Below, one piece after another: positions 25,990-34,505 of a stretch of 64,000 bases of DNA. The DNA comes from an uncultured Elusimicrobiales bacterium (GTDB lineage Bacteria; Elusimicrobiota; Elusimicrobia; Elusimicrobiales; Elusimicrobiaceae): positions 1-64,000 of the forward strand of contig CALUVB010000012.1 in NCBI GenBank assembly GCA_944324115.1, read 5' to 3'. Every line of letters begins with the position of its first letter. Position 1 is the first letter of the stretch. Both the position numbers and the translations under genes were made by a program. The notes under the pieces were generated by a model that saw only the letters and a program-made list of their open reading frames with translations, was not told where the DNA came from and made no database searches.

Positions 25990-27213
25990 CTATCTGTTCC
26001 TATTTTTATAATCGCTAAAATCATCTAAACGTCTGGCTTTAGGGGCAGCCTCACTGGCGGCCACATTCAAAATAATGCCTATCATGACCAAGGTCATAAT
26101 CACTGAAGATCCGCCATATGAAAAAAACGGCAGCGGAATACCTTTCGTAGGCATAAGCCCAATAGCCATCGCCATATTAAAGAACGCCTGCATGCACACC
26201 GTCATCGTCAAACCGAAAATAAGCAGGCTGTTAAACCCGTTTTTAGACACCCGGGCCAAGCTGATGCCGCGCACCAACAGCCAACAGAAAAAGAAAATAA
26301 CAATTAATACGCCAATTAATCCTATTTCTTCACACATTATAGAAAAAATAAAGTCTGTATGAGCCGCCGGCAAATATTCTAATTTCAAATCGCTGTTTCC
26401 CAGCCCTTTGCCAAACCACCCGCCGGAGCCTACCGCCAAACGTGACAAATTCAACTGATATCCCGCTCCTCCTGCCTGCGCCTCTGGATTAAGGAAAGAC
26501 AATAAACGTTCCAAACGATAGGCATAAAAAATCAACTGATACGCAATAATCGGCAGCGAACAAGCGAATAAAATTCCCAGTTGTTTCAAACTGGCTCCAG
26601 CCACAAACAACATCAATACCACCACTGCCCCCATCAGCATAGGAGTGCCCAAATCCGGCGCTTTCATCATCAATGCAAATGTAATCCCACTTACCACCAG
26701 GGGTTTTAGCAGCAGTTTCCAATTTTTAGACAGACGGCCTTGTACATTACTCAAATAATCCGCCACATAAATCACCAACGCCACTTTAGCCACTTCAGAA
26801 GGTTGCAAATTAAAAAAGCCCAAATTAATCCAGCGGTGCACATTGGCAATAGGCTCCGTAAACAACACAATTAAAAGCAACGCCCACGCCCCATACATCA
26901 GCCAAATAGGTTTAAAAATGCGTTGCAGCGGCAAATATGTTTGGGACAGAAACAAAGCAACAGCTATGCCTAATCCGTCAAAAATCAGCTGCCTCTTAAA
27001 ATAGGAGGTAGAATCAAAGGCGGAAGACGAATAGGTAAATATTAAACCAAAACAAACAAAAGCAAACACGATAAACGCCAGCCGTTTATCTATCTTTAAC
27101 GGCTGCCAACTCTCCAGCATCGGTTTTTCCCCGTGGGCCGTTTCCCGAAACAACGTGGTCGGGCGGCGGGAAAAAGTATTGCGTTTTTTTGTTTTAGAAA
27201 ATAATTTCACCAT
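25990..27213 (-). CDS. ftsW: SEDS-family peptidoglycan polymerase FtsW
   Basis: This 407-residue protein has about ten membrane segments after a basic N-terminal tail of 45 residues. SEDS motifs include WINLGFFNLQPSEVAKVALVIY, KAPDLGTP and a C-terminal GIPLPFFSYGGSSV. SEDS proteins polymerise glycan at the septum with a class B PBP, here FtsI in the same cluster. RodA is the alternative, but the position between mraY and murG favours FtsW. murD, usually between mraY and ftsW, is absent. Confidence 0.95.
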   Translation of the reverse strand: MVKLFSKTKKRNTFSRRPTTLFRETAHGEKPMLESWQPLKIDKRLAFIVFAFVCFGLIFTYSSSAFDSTSYFKRQLIFDGLGIAVALFLSQTYLPLQRIFKPIWLMYGAWALLLIVLFTEPIANVHRWINLGFFNLQPSEVAKVALVIYVADYLSNVQGRLSKNWKLLLKPLVVSGITFALMMKAPDLGTPMLMGAVVVLMLFVAGASLKQLGILFACSLPIIAYQLIFYAYRLERLLSFLNPEAQAGGAGYQLNLSRLAVGSGGWFGKGLGNSDLKLEYLPAAHTDFIFSIMCEEIGLIGVLIVIFFFCWLLVRGISLARVSKNGFNSLLIFGLTMTVCMQAFFNMAMAIGLMPTKGIPLPFFSYGGSSVIMTLVMIGIILNVAASEAAPKARRLDDFSDYKNRNR

Positions 27214-27229
27214 ATTATTTCCCGGTATA

Positions 27230-28315
27230 TTAGCGTATTTTCAATGAAGCAAGCGCCAAAAGCATCAGCATAGCGCCCATAATCCAAAACCGTACAATAA
27301 CCTTGGATTCCGGCACTCCGCATAACTCAAAATGATGATGTATGGGAGCCATTTTAAACAAACGTTTGCCGTGCGTCAGTTTAAAATATCCCATTTGCAG
27401 CATGACCGAAAGGGTCTCCAACACAAAAATCCCCCCGGCAATAGGCAACAAAAGCTCCTGTTTTACAATCAATGCCGCCGTGCCCAACACTCCGCCCAAG
27501 AATAGAGAACTGGTGTCTCCCATAAATACGCTGGCCGGATAGGCATTAAACCACAAAAAGCCCAAACAAGCCCCCACCAGCGCACCTAAAAATACAGATA
27601 CTTCCCCCGCCCCCGGTACATAAATAATTTTAAGATACTCGGCAAAATTCACATTGCCCGCCAAATAGGCAAACACCGCATAAGTAATCGCCGCAAACAC
27701 CATGCACCCGCTGGCCAAGCCGTCTAGTCCATCGGTCAAATTGGTTGCATTAGACGCGCCTACAATGACCAACATGGAGAACGCAAAGTAAAAAACGGAC
27801 AAATCAATAAAGGTTTTGCTCACATAGGGAATAATCAAGGAAGTAGCATATTGTCCATTGGGCGGATTCAACGCCAAATATCCGACCACTACCACAGCCG
27901 TAAAAATTTGTATCGTCAGCTTGAGTGAAGAAGGCATGCCTTCGGGATTATGTTTAATCAGCTTGGTGTAATCGTCTAAAATACCCGCAAAAGCCAAACA
28001 AACTGTCGTAAAAAGCATCAGCCAAATATAAGCGCTGTCCAGCCGCGCCCATAACAACACGCTTGCCAACAACGTCACCAAAATCAGCAGGCCGCCCATG
28101 GTGGGAGTGCCGTTTTTAGACAGATGAGACGCCGGACCATATTCACGTTCTATTTGCTGTATTTTAAAAGAACGCAGTTTCGCCACCAAGGAAGGCCCCA
28201 ACAGCAAAGACAACAAAAACGCTGTAATAATCGCCCCGCCGGTACGGAATGTAATGTAATTAAAGATATTTAAGAAGCTAAAGTCGTCTTTGAATAAAGA
28301 AAGGTAATACAGCAT
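27230..28315 (-). CDS. mraY: Phospho-MurNAc-pentapeptide transferase MraY
   Basis: This 361-residue membrane enzyme attaches UDP-MurNAc-pentapeptide to undecaprenyl phosphate to form lipid I. Motifs are GTPTMGGLL, DDYTKL, ATNLTDGLDGLA and APIHHHFE. I chose the ATG at 28315 because AGGAG lies 7 nt upstream; a longer frame to 28342 would overlap murF. It starts 1 nt after the murF stop. Confidence 0.97.
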   Translation of the reverse strand: MLYYLSLFKDDFSFLNIFNYITFRTGGAIITAFLLSLLLGPSLVAKLRSFKIQQIEREYGPASHLSKNGTPTMGGLLILVTLLASVLLWARLDSAYIWLMLFTTVCLAFAGILDDYTKLIKHNPEGMPSSLKLTIQIFTAVVVVGYLALNPPNGQYATSLIIPYVSKTFIDLSVFYFAFSMLVIVGASNATNLTDGLDGLASGCMVFAAITYAVFAYLAGNVNFAEYLKIIYVPGAGEVSVFLGALVGACLGFLWFNAYPASVFMGDTSSLFLGGVLGTAALIVKQELLLPIAGGIFVLETLSVMLQMGYFKLTHGKRLFKMAPIHHHFELCGVPESKVIVRFWIMGAMLMLLALASLKIR

Positions 28316-28316
28316 C

Positions 28317-29663
28317 TTATATCTCCTTGAGTAAGTTTTCAAACTGCATGCCGCGTGACGCTTTGAGCAGACAGGTGCCTCCGCGTTTAGAGAGCAAATT
28401 CTTCAACTCTTTCACCCAGCTTTGCGGCGTTAGCGCATAATTTACCACAACGGAGGTGTCTTCTTTTAGGGCATCAGCGGCATATTTCATTTCCGTACCG
28501 GCCAAAAAAGCATAATCTACTTTATTATCCAACAACCAGCGTGCCACCAAGCGGTGATAATTTTTTGAAGTATCCCCCAATTCTTTCATATCGCCCAGCA
28601 CGGCTATGCGCGGAGAGCCTGCCTCCCGCCCCAAGATTTCCAAGGCGTTTTGCATACTGGCCGGATTGGCATTATAACAATCCAAAATAAACTGCGTTTC
28701 TCCCCGGCGCACACGTTCCATACGCATGGGCATAGGCGTATAAGAAAGAAGCCCTTTTTTGATATCGTTCATGAACAACCCCAGCGCGATTGCGGCCGCA
28801 CAAGCCGCAGCGGCATTTAGCTTGTCATGACGCAACAGATGCATGTCTATCACATAGGCTTCATTTTTATAGGTAAACGAAAAATTTTCCGTTTCCAAAA
28901 TACGCAAATCCGCATTGGCAGAAAACCCAAAGCTGATTGCTTTGCCTTTATAAGCCCCCAGGTGGCGCAGCCATTCATCATCAACATTATAAACCAGCGT
29001 TCCCCCGGCTGCAATACAAGGCACGATTTCCGTCTTGGTCTTATAAACTGTTTCCAAATCTTTAAAAAACTCCAAATGGGCCGCCGACACATTGGTAATA
29101 ACTGCCACATCAGGCACAGCCAAAGAAGCCGTTTCGGCGATATCTCCCGGGTGGGAAGCACCCAGCTCAAATACGCCGAATTTATGTTTAGGCTGAATCT
29201 CCAACAGAGAAAACGGCACCCCGAACTGATTATTAAAATTCCCCATATTCGCCACCGTCTCTCCGGCTTGCTGGCAAATGGATTTAAGCATTTGTTTTGT
29301 GGTGCTTTTGCCATTAGAGCCGGTAATGGCGGCAATTTTAAGCGTGCTGTTCAAACGGTGGTATTTGGCCAGTTTTTGCAAAGCCTTTAAAGAATCCTCC
29401 ACTTCCAAAGTATCCACGCCTGCGGCGGTGGCAGCCCCCAAACGGCCCTTCTCACCTATGATTAACGCAGCGCCTTTCTGTACCACTTGGGAAATAAATT
29501 CATGCGCATCATGCTGGCGGCCTTTAAGCGCCCAAAAAGCGTCTGAGGCAGATAATACGCGGCTGTCAGTCACAAAGGACTGTATTTTGGCCTGCGGATC
29601 TTTGGCATGCAATACGCCTCCAGTCACAGAAGCAAGTTTAGATAAAGTGAGGTTCAATTTCAT
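28317..29663 (-). CDS. murF: UDP-MurNAc-tripeptide--D-Ala-D-Ala ligase
   Basis: This 448-residue Mur ligase adds D-Ala-D-Ala to the peptide stem. It has the ATP site GSNGKSTTKQML (about 115-126), the central motif ELGASHPGDIAETASL, NVSAAHLEFF and the C-terminal DCYNANPASM. The family member is assigned as MurF rather than MurE from the DCYNANPASM motif and the position before mraY. murE is missing between ftsI and murF. Confidence 0.95.
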   Translation of the reverse strand: MKLNLTLSKLASVTGGVLHAKDPQAKIQSFVTDSRVLSASDAFWALKGRQHDAHEFISQVVQKGAALIIGEKGRLGAATAAGVDTLEVEDSLKALQKLAKYHRLNSTLKIAAITGSNGKSTTKQMLKSICQQAGETVANMGNFNNQFGVPFSLLEIQPKHKFGVFELGASHPGDIAETASLAVPDVAVITNVSAAHLEFFKDLETVYKTKTEIVPCIAAGGTLVYNVDDEWLRHLGAYKGKAISFGFSANADLRILETENFSFTYKNEAYVIDMHLLRHDKLNAAAACAAAIALGLFMNDIKKGLLSYTPMPMRMERVRRGETQFILDCYNANPASMQNALEILGREAGSPRIAVLGDMKELGDTSKNYHRLVARWLLDNKVDYAFLAGTEMKYAADALKEDTSVVVNYALTPQSWVKELKNLLSKRGGTCLLKASRGMQFENLLKEI

Positions 29664-29691
29664 AATTTCTCCTTAAACAATACGGCTAAAT

Positions 29692-31404
29692 CTAGTTTTT
29701 CTTAGCAGATTGTTGCAATTCTTCCGGGCGGTCCGGAGGAATTGCCTGCATGGCCAGCAATCCTTCGGCCACTTCTTTAAATACAGGCGCGGCGGCCGTA
29801 CCTCCAAAAGTATATTTGGCCGGATTATCCAAAACCACCAAAATGGTAAACTGCGGATCGTCTATCGGAGTAAATCCGCAAAAAGACACCACATGATGTC
29901 GTTTGGCGTAACCGCCTTCTTTGCTTAGTTTTTCTGCCGTGCCGGTCTTGCCGGCTACGCTATACCCTTTAATCTGCGCTTTTTTACCGGAGCCCTCTTT
30001 TACCACATGTTCCAGTACTTTTTTCATAGTTTGCACCGTTTCGGGTTTGATAATGCGGCGGATACGTCTTGTTTGGGCTTTTTTCTGCACACGTCCATCG
30101 GCATATTCTATACGGTCCACCAAATGAGGCTGCATCAAATACCCCCCATTGGCTATGGCCGAATAAGCGCCTATAAGCTGGATAGGTGTCAGAGAGATAC
30201 CATAGCCATATCCTTTTGTAGCCGTATCTACCACAGTCCATTTTGTATAAGGAGGAACATAGCCCTTAGACTCTCCGCTGAAGTTAATATCCGTTTTAGT
30301 GCCAAATCCAAAAGCCGTAATATAATAAAATAAATTTTTCGCTCCCAGTTCCAAAGCTATTTTCCCCGCACCGATATTGGAGGACACCGCCATAATCTCC
30401 GGAATGGTCAAGGCGTCTTTATCATGCTGATTGTCCCGCACCACTACACCGCGGGCAATTTCCCATTTGCGACCGCTCATATCTATAGGGTCATTAATGG
30501 AAACCACCCCCGCATCTAAAGCCGAAGCAATAGCTATTGTCTTAAACGTGGAGCCCGGCTCATAAGTAAACTGGAACGGCAAAGATTGCCCGTCTTTGCG
30601 CGGATAAGAAGCCGCCGCCAAAATCCGCCCGGTTTGGGGCTGCTGCACAATGATAAGGCCATGTTCCGGTTCATAGTCTTTGACGGCTTTTGCCAATGCT
30701 TCTTCCGCATAATATTGGGCCAAGATATCTAAAGTTAAATAGATGCTGCCCACGGAACGTTCTTCTTTTAGGCTGCGGTCATAAATCAATTCTCCCTTCC
30801 GCGCCCGTTTTACCCGGCGCCGGCTGATTTCTTGGCTTAATTCGCTATTAAACATCAGCTCTATGCCAGAAAGTCCAAGATTTTTGGAATTGGCCGCTCC
30901 CAAAATATCAATCGCACTGTCTCCATAAGGATGTACACGTTCATATTCCGGCGTCAAATCCAGCCCTTGCCCCAACGAAGTGCGCAATACAGGCAAAAGA
31001 TTCATATATACATCGGGTTTAATTTTCTTCGCCACAAAAAAGAAATTTTTATTCCGCTGCCATTTCCGTTCTATATCCCGGCGGGAAAGCCCCAAAGTTT
31101 GCGCCAAAAAATCCAACGTTTTCTTTTTGTCTTTTACATACCGCTTGCTGATACCGCAGGAATGCGTACGCACCGACTCAGCCAAAAATTTACCATTGGT
31201 GTCATAAATCTTTCCCCGCAGACGGTCTTCATCTAAGAAATTATAAATGGCTCTTTCTGCTTTGGAAGTAAATTCTTCATGTTTAAATGTCTGCAGATAA
31301 AACAACTGCGCGCCAATGCACAAAGGCGCCAGCAAGCACAAAAGCCCGCACAATTTCATACGGGATTTGACATTATAAACAAAAGGATTACCGCGTTTCT
31401 GCAT
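29692..31404 (-). CDS. ftsI: Class B penicillin-binding protein (FtsI/PBP3)
   Basis: This 570-residue transpeptidase cross-links septal peptidoglycan. It has one N-terminal membrane segment (LCGLLCLLAPLCIGAQLFYL), a dimerisation domain, and the transpeptidase motifs SxxK (GSTFKTIA), SxN (VSSNIG) and KTG (GKTGTAEKL). No PASTA domain is seen. It directly follows ftsL (stop and start adjoin) in the division cluster. Confidence 0.96.
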   Translation of the reverse strand: MQKRGNPFVYNVKSRMKLCGLLCLLAPLCIGAQLFYLQTFKHEEFTSKAERAIYNFLDEDRLRGKIYDTNGKFLAESVRTHSCGISKRYVKDKKKTLDFLAQTLGLSRRDIERKWQRNKNFFFVAKKIKPDVYMNLLPVLRTSLGQGLDLTPEYERVHPYGDSAIDILGAANSKNLGLSGIELMFNSELSQEISRRRVKRARKGELIYDRSLKEERSVGSIYLTLDILAQYYAEEALAKAVKDYEPEHGLIIVQQPQTGRILAAASYPRKDGQSLPFQFTYEPGSTFKTIAIASALDAGVVSINDPIDMSGRKWEIARGVVVRDNQHDKDALTIPEIMAVSSNIGAGKIALELGAKNLFYYITAFGFGTKTDINFSGESKGYVPPYTKWTVVDTATKGYGYGISLTPIQLIGAYSAIANGGYLMQPHLVDRIEYADGRVQKKAQTRRIRRIIKPETVQTMKKVLEHVVKEGSGKKAQIKGYSVAGKTGTAEKLSKEGGYAKRHHVVSFCGFTPIDDPQFTILVVLDNPAKYTFGGTAAAPVFKEVAEGLLAMQAIPPDRPEELQQSAKKN

Positions 31405-31659
31405 TTAATCTTCCAAAATAACTATATTTTGTGGCGGCGTGCGACGTAAATTTAATCTTTCCTGCGCCATTTCACGCACAGTCTGCGGGCTCTGCAGCCG
31501 GATTACTTCCAGCTCTAAATATTGGTTGCGCGCCCGCTTGATTTCCACTTCATTTTGAAGCTGGCCTATTTCCCGCCCGGAGCGGTTTATTTCTATGCGC
31601 ATCATCGCCACGCCAAAGGCAAATATGCTGCCTACAAATACAATTCCAAACAGTCTCAT
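31405..31659 (-). CDS. ftsL: FtsL-like cell division protein
   Basis: This 84-residue protein has one membrane segment (LFGIVFVGSIFAFGVAMMRI, residues 3-22) and a short coiled coil (GQLQNEVEIKRARNQYLELEVIRL). Sequence identity in FtsL is weak, so the call rests on topology and position: it overlaps rsmH by 4 nt and adjoins ftsI. It would scaffold the FtsQLB complex with FtsI and FtsW. Confidence 0.8.
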   Translation of the reverse strand: MRLFGIVFVGSIFAFGVAMMRIEINRSGREIGQLQNEVEIKRARNQYLELEVIRLQSPQTVREMAQERLNLRRTPPQNIVILED

Positions 31660-32540
31660 ACGCGTTCTATTACCCGCAGTTTGGCGCTGCGGGCCCTCGG
31701 GTTTTGGCGCACCTCTGCATATTGAGGAGCCACCACATGTTTATTCACCAGCCGCCATCCGCCGCCGGCAACCAATTCTTTAAAGCGGTTTTTGACCAAG
31801 CGGTCCTCCAGTGAATGAAAGGTAATAATACCGGCTCGGCCATTGCGTTTAAGCAACTGCGGCAATACAGACAAAACCTGCTGCACGCAGCCCAATTCAT
31901 CATTTACCGCTATGCGTAAAGCTTGAAATGTTTGGGTGGCAGGATGTATTTTTCCACGGCCGCGCACAACCCCTTCCACTATTTTTTTCAACTCAAATGT
32001 AGTCTTAACTGGGCCTTGTCTCCGGGCAGCCATAATGGCCATGGCAATAGCATGGGCGTTTTTTTCTTCTCCATACTCAGTCAAAATCCGCTCCAAATCC
32101 AACAGCCCCCATTCATTGACTATCTGTGCCGCAGTCAACGGAGCCGATATATCAAAACGCATATCCAATGGGCCATCTCGCTGCAAGCTAAACCCGCGTA
32201 CAGGATTATCCAGCTGGTAAGAACTCAATCCCAAATCAAATAATGCGCCGTCTACTCCGTCTATACCGGCTTGACGGAGCACTTCCGCCGCTTGAGTATA
32301 GGAAGCATGCACCGCATGCAAACGCGGGTCATTGACGCGTTCCCGCGCTATCGCCAAGGCTTCCTCGTCTTTATCAAATCCAAACAACCGCGCTTCCGTT
32401 CCCAACCTAGCCAAAAAATAGCTGGCATGACCGCCCAACCCTAATGTGGCGTCAATATACACGCCGTTAGGCTGCCGGAGCAGCAATTCCGCCGCTTCCG
32501 CCGCCAACACAGGAATATGTGTCCAGTGGGCTGCCATCAA
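31656..32540 (-). CDS. rsmH: 16S rRNA m4C1402 methyltransferase
   Basis: This 294-residue SAM-dependent enzyme (also MraW) methylates C1402 in the decoding centre. It has HIPVLAAEAAELL, the SAM loop DATLGLGGHASYFLA, DGALFDLGLSSYQLD and a C-terminal HSLEDRLVKNRF. It is usually the second gene of the dcw cluster after mraZ; here mraZ is absent and its place is taken by a metalloprotease-like gene that overlaps it by 4 nt. Confidence 0.97.
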   Translation of the reverse strand: MMAAHWTHIPVLAAEAAELLLRQPNGVYIDATLGLGGHASYFLARLGTEARLFGFDKDEEALAIARERVNDPRLHAVHASYTQAAEVLRQAGIDGVDGALFDLGLSSYQLDNPVRGFSLQRDGPLDMRFDISAPLTAAQIVNEWGLLDLERILTEYGEEKNAHAIAMAIMAARRQGPVKTTFELKKIVEGVVRGRGKIHPATQTFQALRIAVNDELGCVQQVLSVLPQLLKRNGRAGIITFHSLEDRLVKNRFKELVAGGGWRLVNKHVVAPQYAEVRQNPRARSAKLRVIERV

Positions 32541-33841
32541 AATCCCCCTTTATAACTATTTGTTTCCACCAGTTTCAATTTGGGAATAACCGTCTTCTTC
32601 GTTGTTTGGGCCTGGGCTGGCTGCGTTTGGGGTTGGGCCGGAGGCACGGCAATTGTCTGCGTAGAAGAAATGACATCTGCCGGGACAGAGGCCGTCTGTC
32701 CTTGTTTAGAATACAAATGTCCCTTAGGATGTTTGGCTAAATCATGCAGCCAAACGTTTTGCAGAACAGACACTTTAGTAAACGGCATACCATAGGCACG
32801 GTAAAGCGCCTGGTGTATAGGAGCACCGGATTTCAATTCATTACAAAAGCGATAGAATTCGTCTCGGCTGCGTTCATTGAGCAAATAGTCCACCACGCTG
32901 TACGCCTGGGAATACCACATTTCTGCCTGATCCGTATTTAGAGAAGACAAATCTTCCATTTCTACCATGGTCTCCAGAGGAATATACCGTCCCTGCAAGA
33001 CATTGTTTAAGCTTTTGTCCACCCAGCTGGGTTTTTGGCGCGTGGCGTATATCTGCATATAAACAGCCATGCCTTCCGAAAGCCACAACGGGGAAATGGT
33101 CGGCAAAAAATATCCGTCAAAATACAAATGCGTCAGCTCATGCACCGAAAGCGGATAGAAACTGTGTCCTTCCAACACATACATGGTGTCAGCTTTCAAG
33201 TCCGAGGCCGCACCCGACCAAGGAGGCCGCTTGGTAAAACTCATATAGCTTTCTCGCTGCCCAAAAAGCATGACCAAGATTTTATTCGGTTTTGACACCA
33301 AGGTAAAAGGGGTTAAATCCAGCATCAAATTGCCGTGAATGGTATCCAACACTTTTTTCAGTTTTTCTCCGACGGCTTCTTTTTCCCGGTAAATCAAATA
33401 ATTAAAGGTTTCTCCCGTCGTAAATCCCGGCGGAGGAGGCAGCCAGCGCACTTTTTGTTGGGCATCTGGCGCGGTGCGCACTTGAGCCGGTACGCCCACG
33501 ATATGGTGTTTTTCCTCCGGCACCGCCACAGCGCCTACTTGCTCCAAACCGGAAATTAATTCTTTGAATTCTTTTTCTACGGCAGCCCGCTGTTCAGGTG
33601 TTTCCGGCTGATGTTCTTCAAACAACTCATCAAATATTTGCGGATTTATTGTTTGTTTTTGGCTTGGGACCGGGGTTTTATCTGCGGATTTTGCCGTGTC
33701 TTTTTCGGTAGGTTTTTCCACCATAAGTATTTTGCGGTAAGCGGTTTTAACATCAATGTCAAAATAACGCAGCACAGGCGGGGCGATTAAAATAGCGCCC
33801 AGCACCCATAACAATACGGTAATTTGTTTGACTATATCCAT
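32537..33841 (-). CDS. Membrane-anchored HELTH metalloprotease-like protein
   Basis: This 434-residue protein has an N-terminal membrane segment (ITVLLWVLGAILIAPPVLRYF), a Pro/Thr/Lys-rich linker and an extracytoplasmic domain with the zinc motif HELTH followed 17 residues later by WLSEGMAVY. HExxH plus a downstream Glu in WLxEG is typical of gluzincin peptidases of the MA-like type. The ATG at 33841 is preferred over a TTG at 33880, which would overlap rsmG. It is coupled to rsmH by a 4-nt overlap, so it is made with division proteins. Substrate unknown; a Pro/Gln/Thr-rich tail ends the protein. Confidence 0.78.
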   Translation of the reverse strand: MDIVKQITVLLWVLGAILIAPPVLRYFDIDVKTAYRKILMVEKPTEKDTAKSADKTPVPSQKQTINPQIFDELFEEHQPETPEQRAAVEKEFKELISGLEQVGAVAVPEEKHHIVGVPAQVRTAPDAQQKVRWLPPPPGFTTGETFNYLIYREKEAVGEKLKKVLDTIHGNLMLDLTPFTLVSKPNKILVMLFGQRESYMSFTKRPPWSGAASDLKADTMYVLEGHSFYPLSVHELTHLYFDGYFLPTISPLWLSEGMAVYMQIYATRQKPSWVDKSLNNVLQGRYIPLETMVEMEDLSSLNTDQAEMWYSQAYSVVDYLLNERSRDEFYRFCNELKSGAPIHQALYRAYGMPFTKVSVLQNVWLHDLAKHPKGHLYSKQGQTASVPADVISSTQTIAVPPAQPQTQPAQAQTTKKTVIPKLKLVETNSYKGGF

Positions 33842-33848
33842 CGTTTGT

Positions 33849-34505
33849 CTATCCCGCTTTTTCAGACGTTTCTTTGGCAAATACCGCCAAATAGCGTGTT
33901 TTTTCTTCCCCCGGCAAGATATATACCACCGGCTCCTTTTCCGCCAAACCGCAACGCGCCGCTAAGGCTGCATCGGCTTGAGCGGGCTGGCTTTGGTATG
34001 CAGCCAAAAGACCGCCTTTAGACAAAGTGGGCGCAATAAGGGGCAGCACTTCATTGATTTGCCCCATGGCGCGTTCTGTCACAAAGTCAAAAGGGCCTAT
34101 TGTTTTTTGCCCCAGACGCATACTTACTACCCTAACATTTTTTAAACCTAATTTTAATACAGTCCAATTCAAAAAAGAACAACGCTTTTGCAAGCTTTCC
34201 ACTAAGCTGACCCGCGCCTGCGGCAAAGCAACGGCACAGGCAAGGCCTATATACCCCGCCCCGGAGCCCATATCTGCCAAGGAAAAACTTTCTTTCTCCC
34301 CCGCCACCCGCTGACAAAACGCCGCCGCGGCCAACCCGTCGCAAATATGGCGGGTAAAGATTTCCTGTTTATCGGACACGCTGGTTAAATTTAAAAAATC
34401 CTTTTTCTCCCACACCAGCTGCGCATAATCCTCCAAAAGCCGTACTTGCGCTTGGCTCAACGCCAATCCCAACGAGGCGGCAAAATCACACATGCTGCTG
34501 GGCAT
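33849..34505 (-). CDS. rsmG: 16S rRNA m7G527 methyltransferase
   Basis: This 218-residue Rossmann-fold enzyme (GidB) methylates G527 of 16S rRNA. The SAM loop is LADMGSGAGYIGLACAVALP and the N-terminal helices contain FLNLTSVSD. It overlaps the end of mnmG by about 20 nt, the usual gidA-gidB order, and is the link between the tRNA-modification genes and the division cluster. Confidence 0.95.
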   Translation of the reverse strand: MPSSMCDFAASLGLALSQAQVRLLEDYAQLVWEKKDFLNLTSVSDKQEIFTRHICDGLAAAAFCQRVAGEKESFSLADMGSGAGYIGLACAVALPQARVSLVESLQKRCSFLNWTVLKLGLKNVRVVSMRLGQKTIGPFDFVTERAMGQINEVLPLIAPTLSKGGLLAAYQSQPAQADAALAARCGLAEKEPVVYILPGEEKTRYLAVFAKETSEKAG

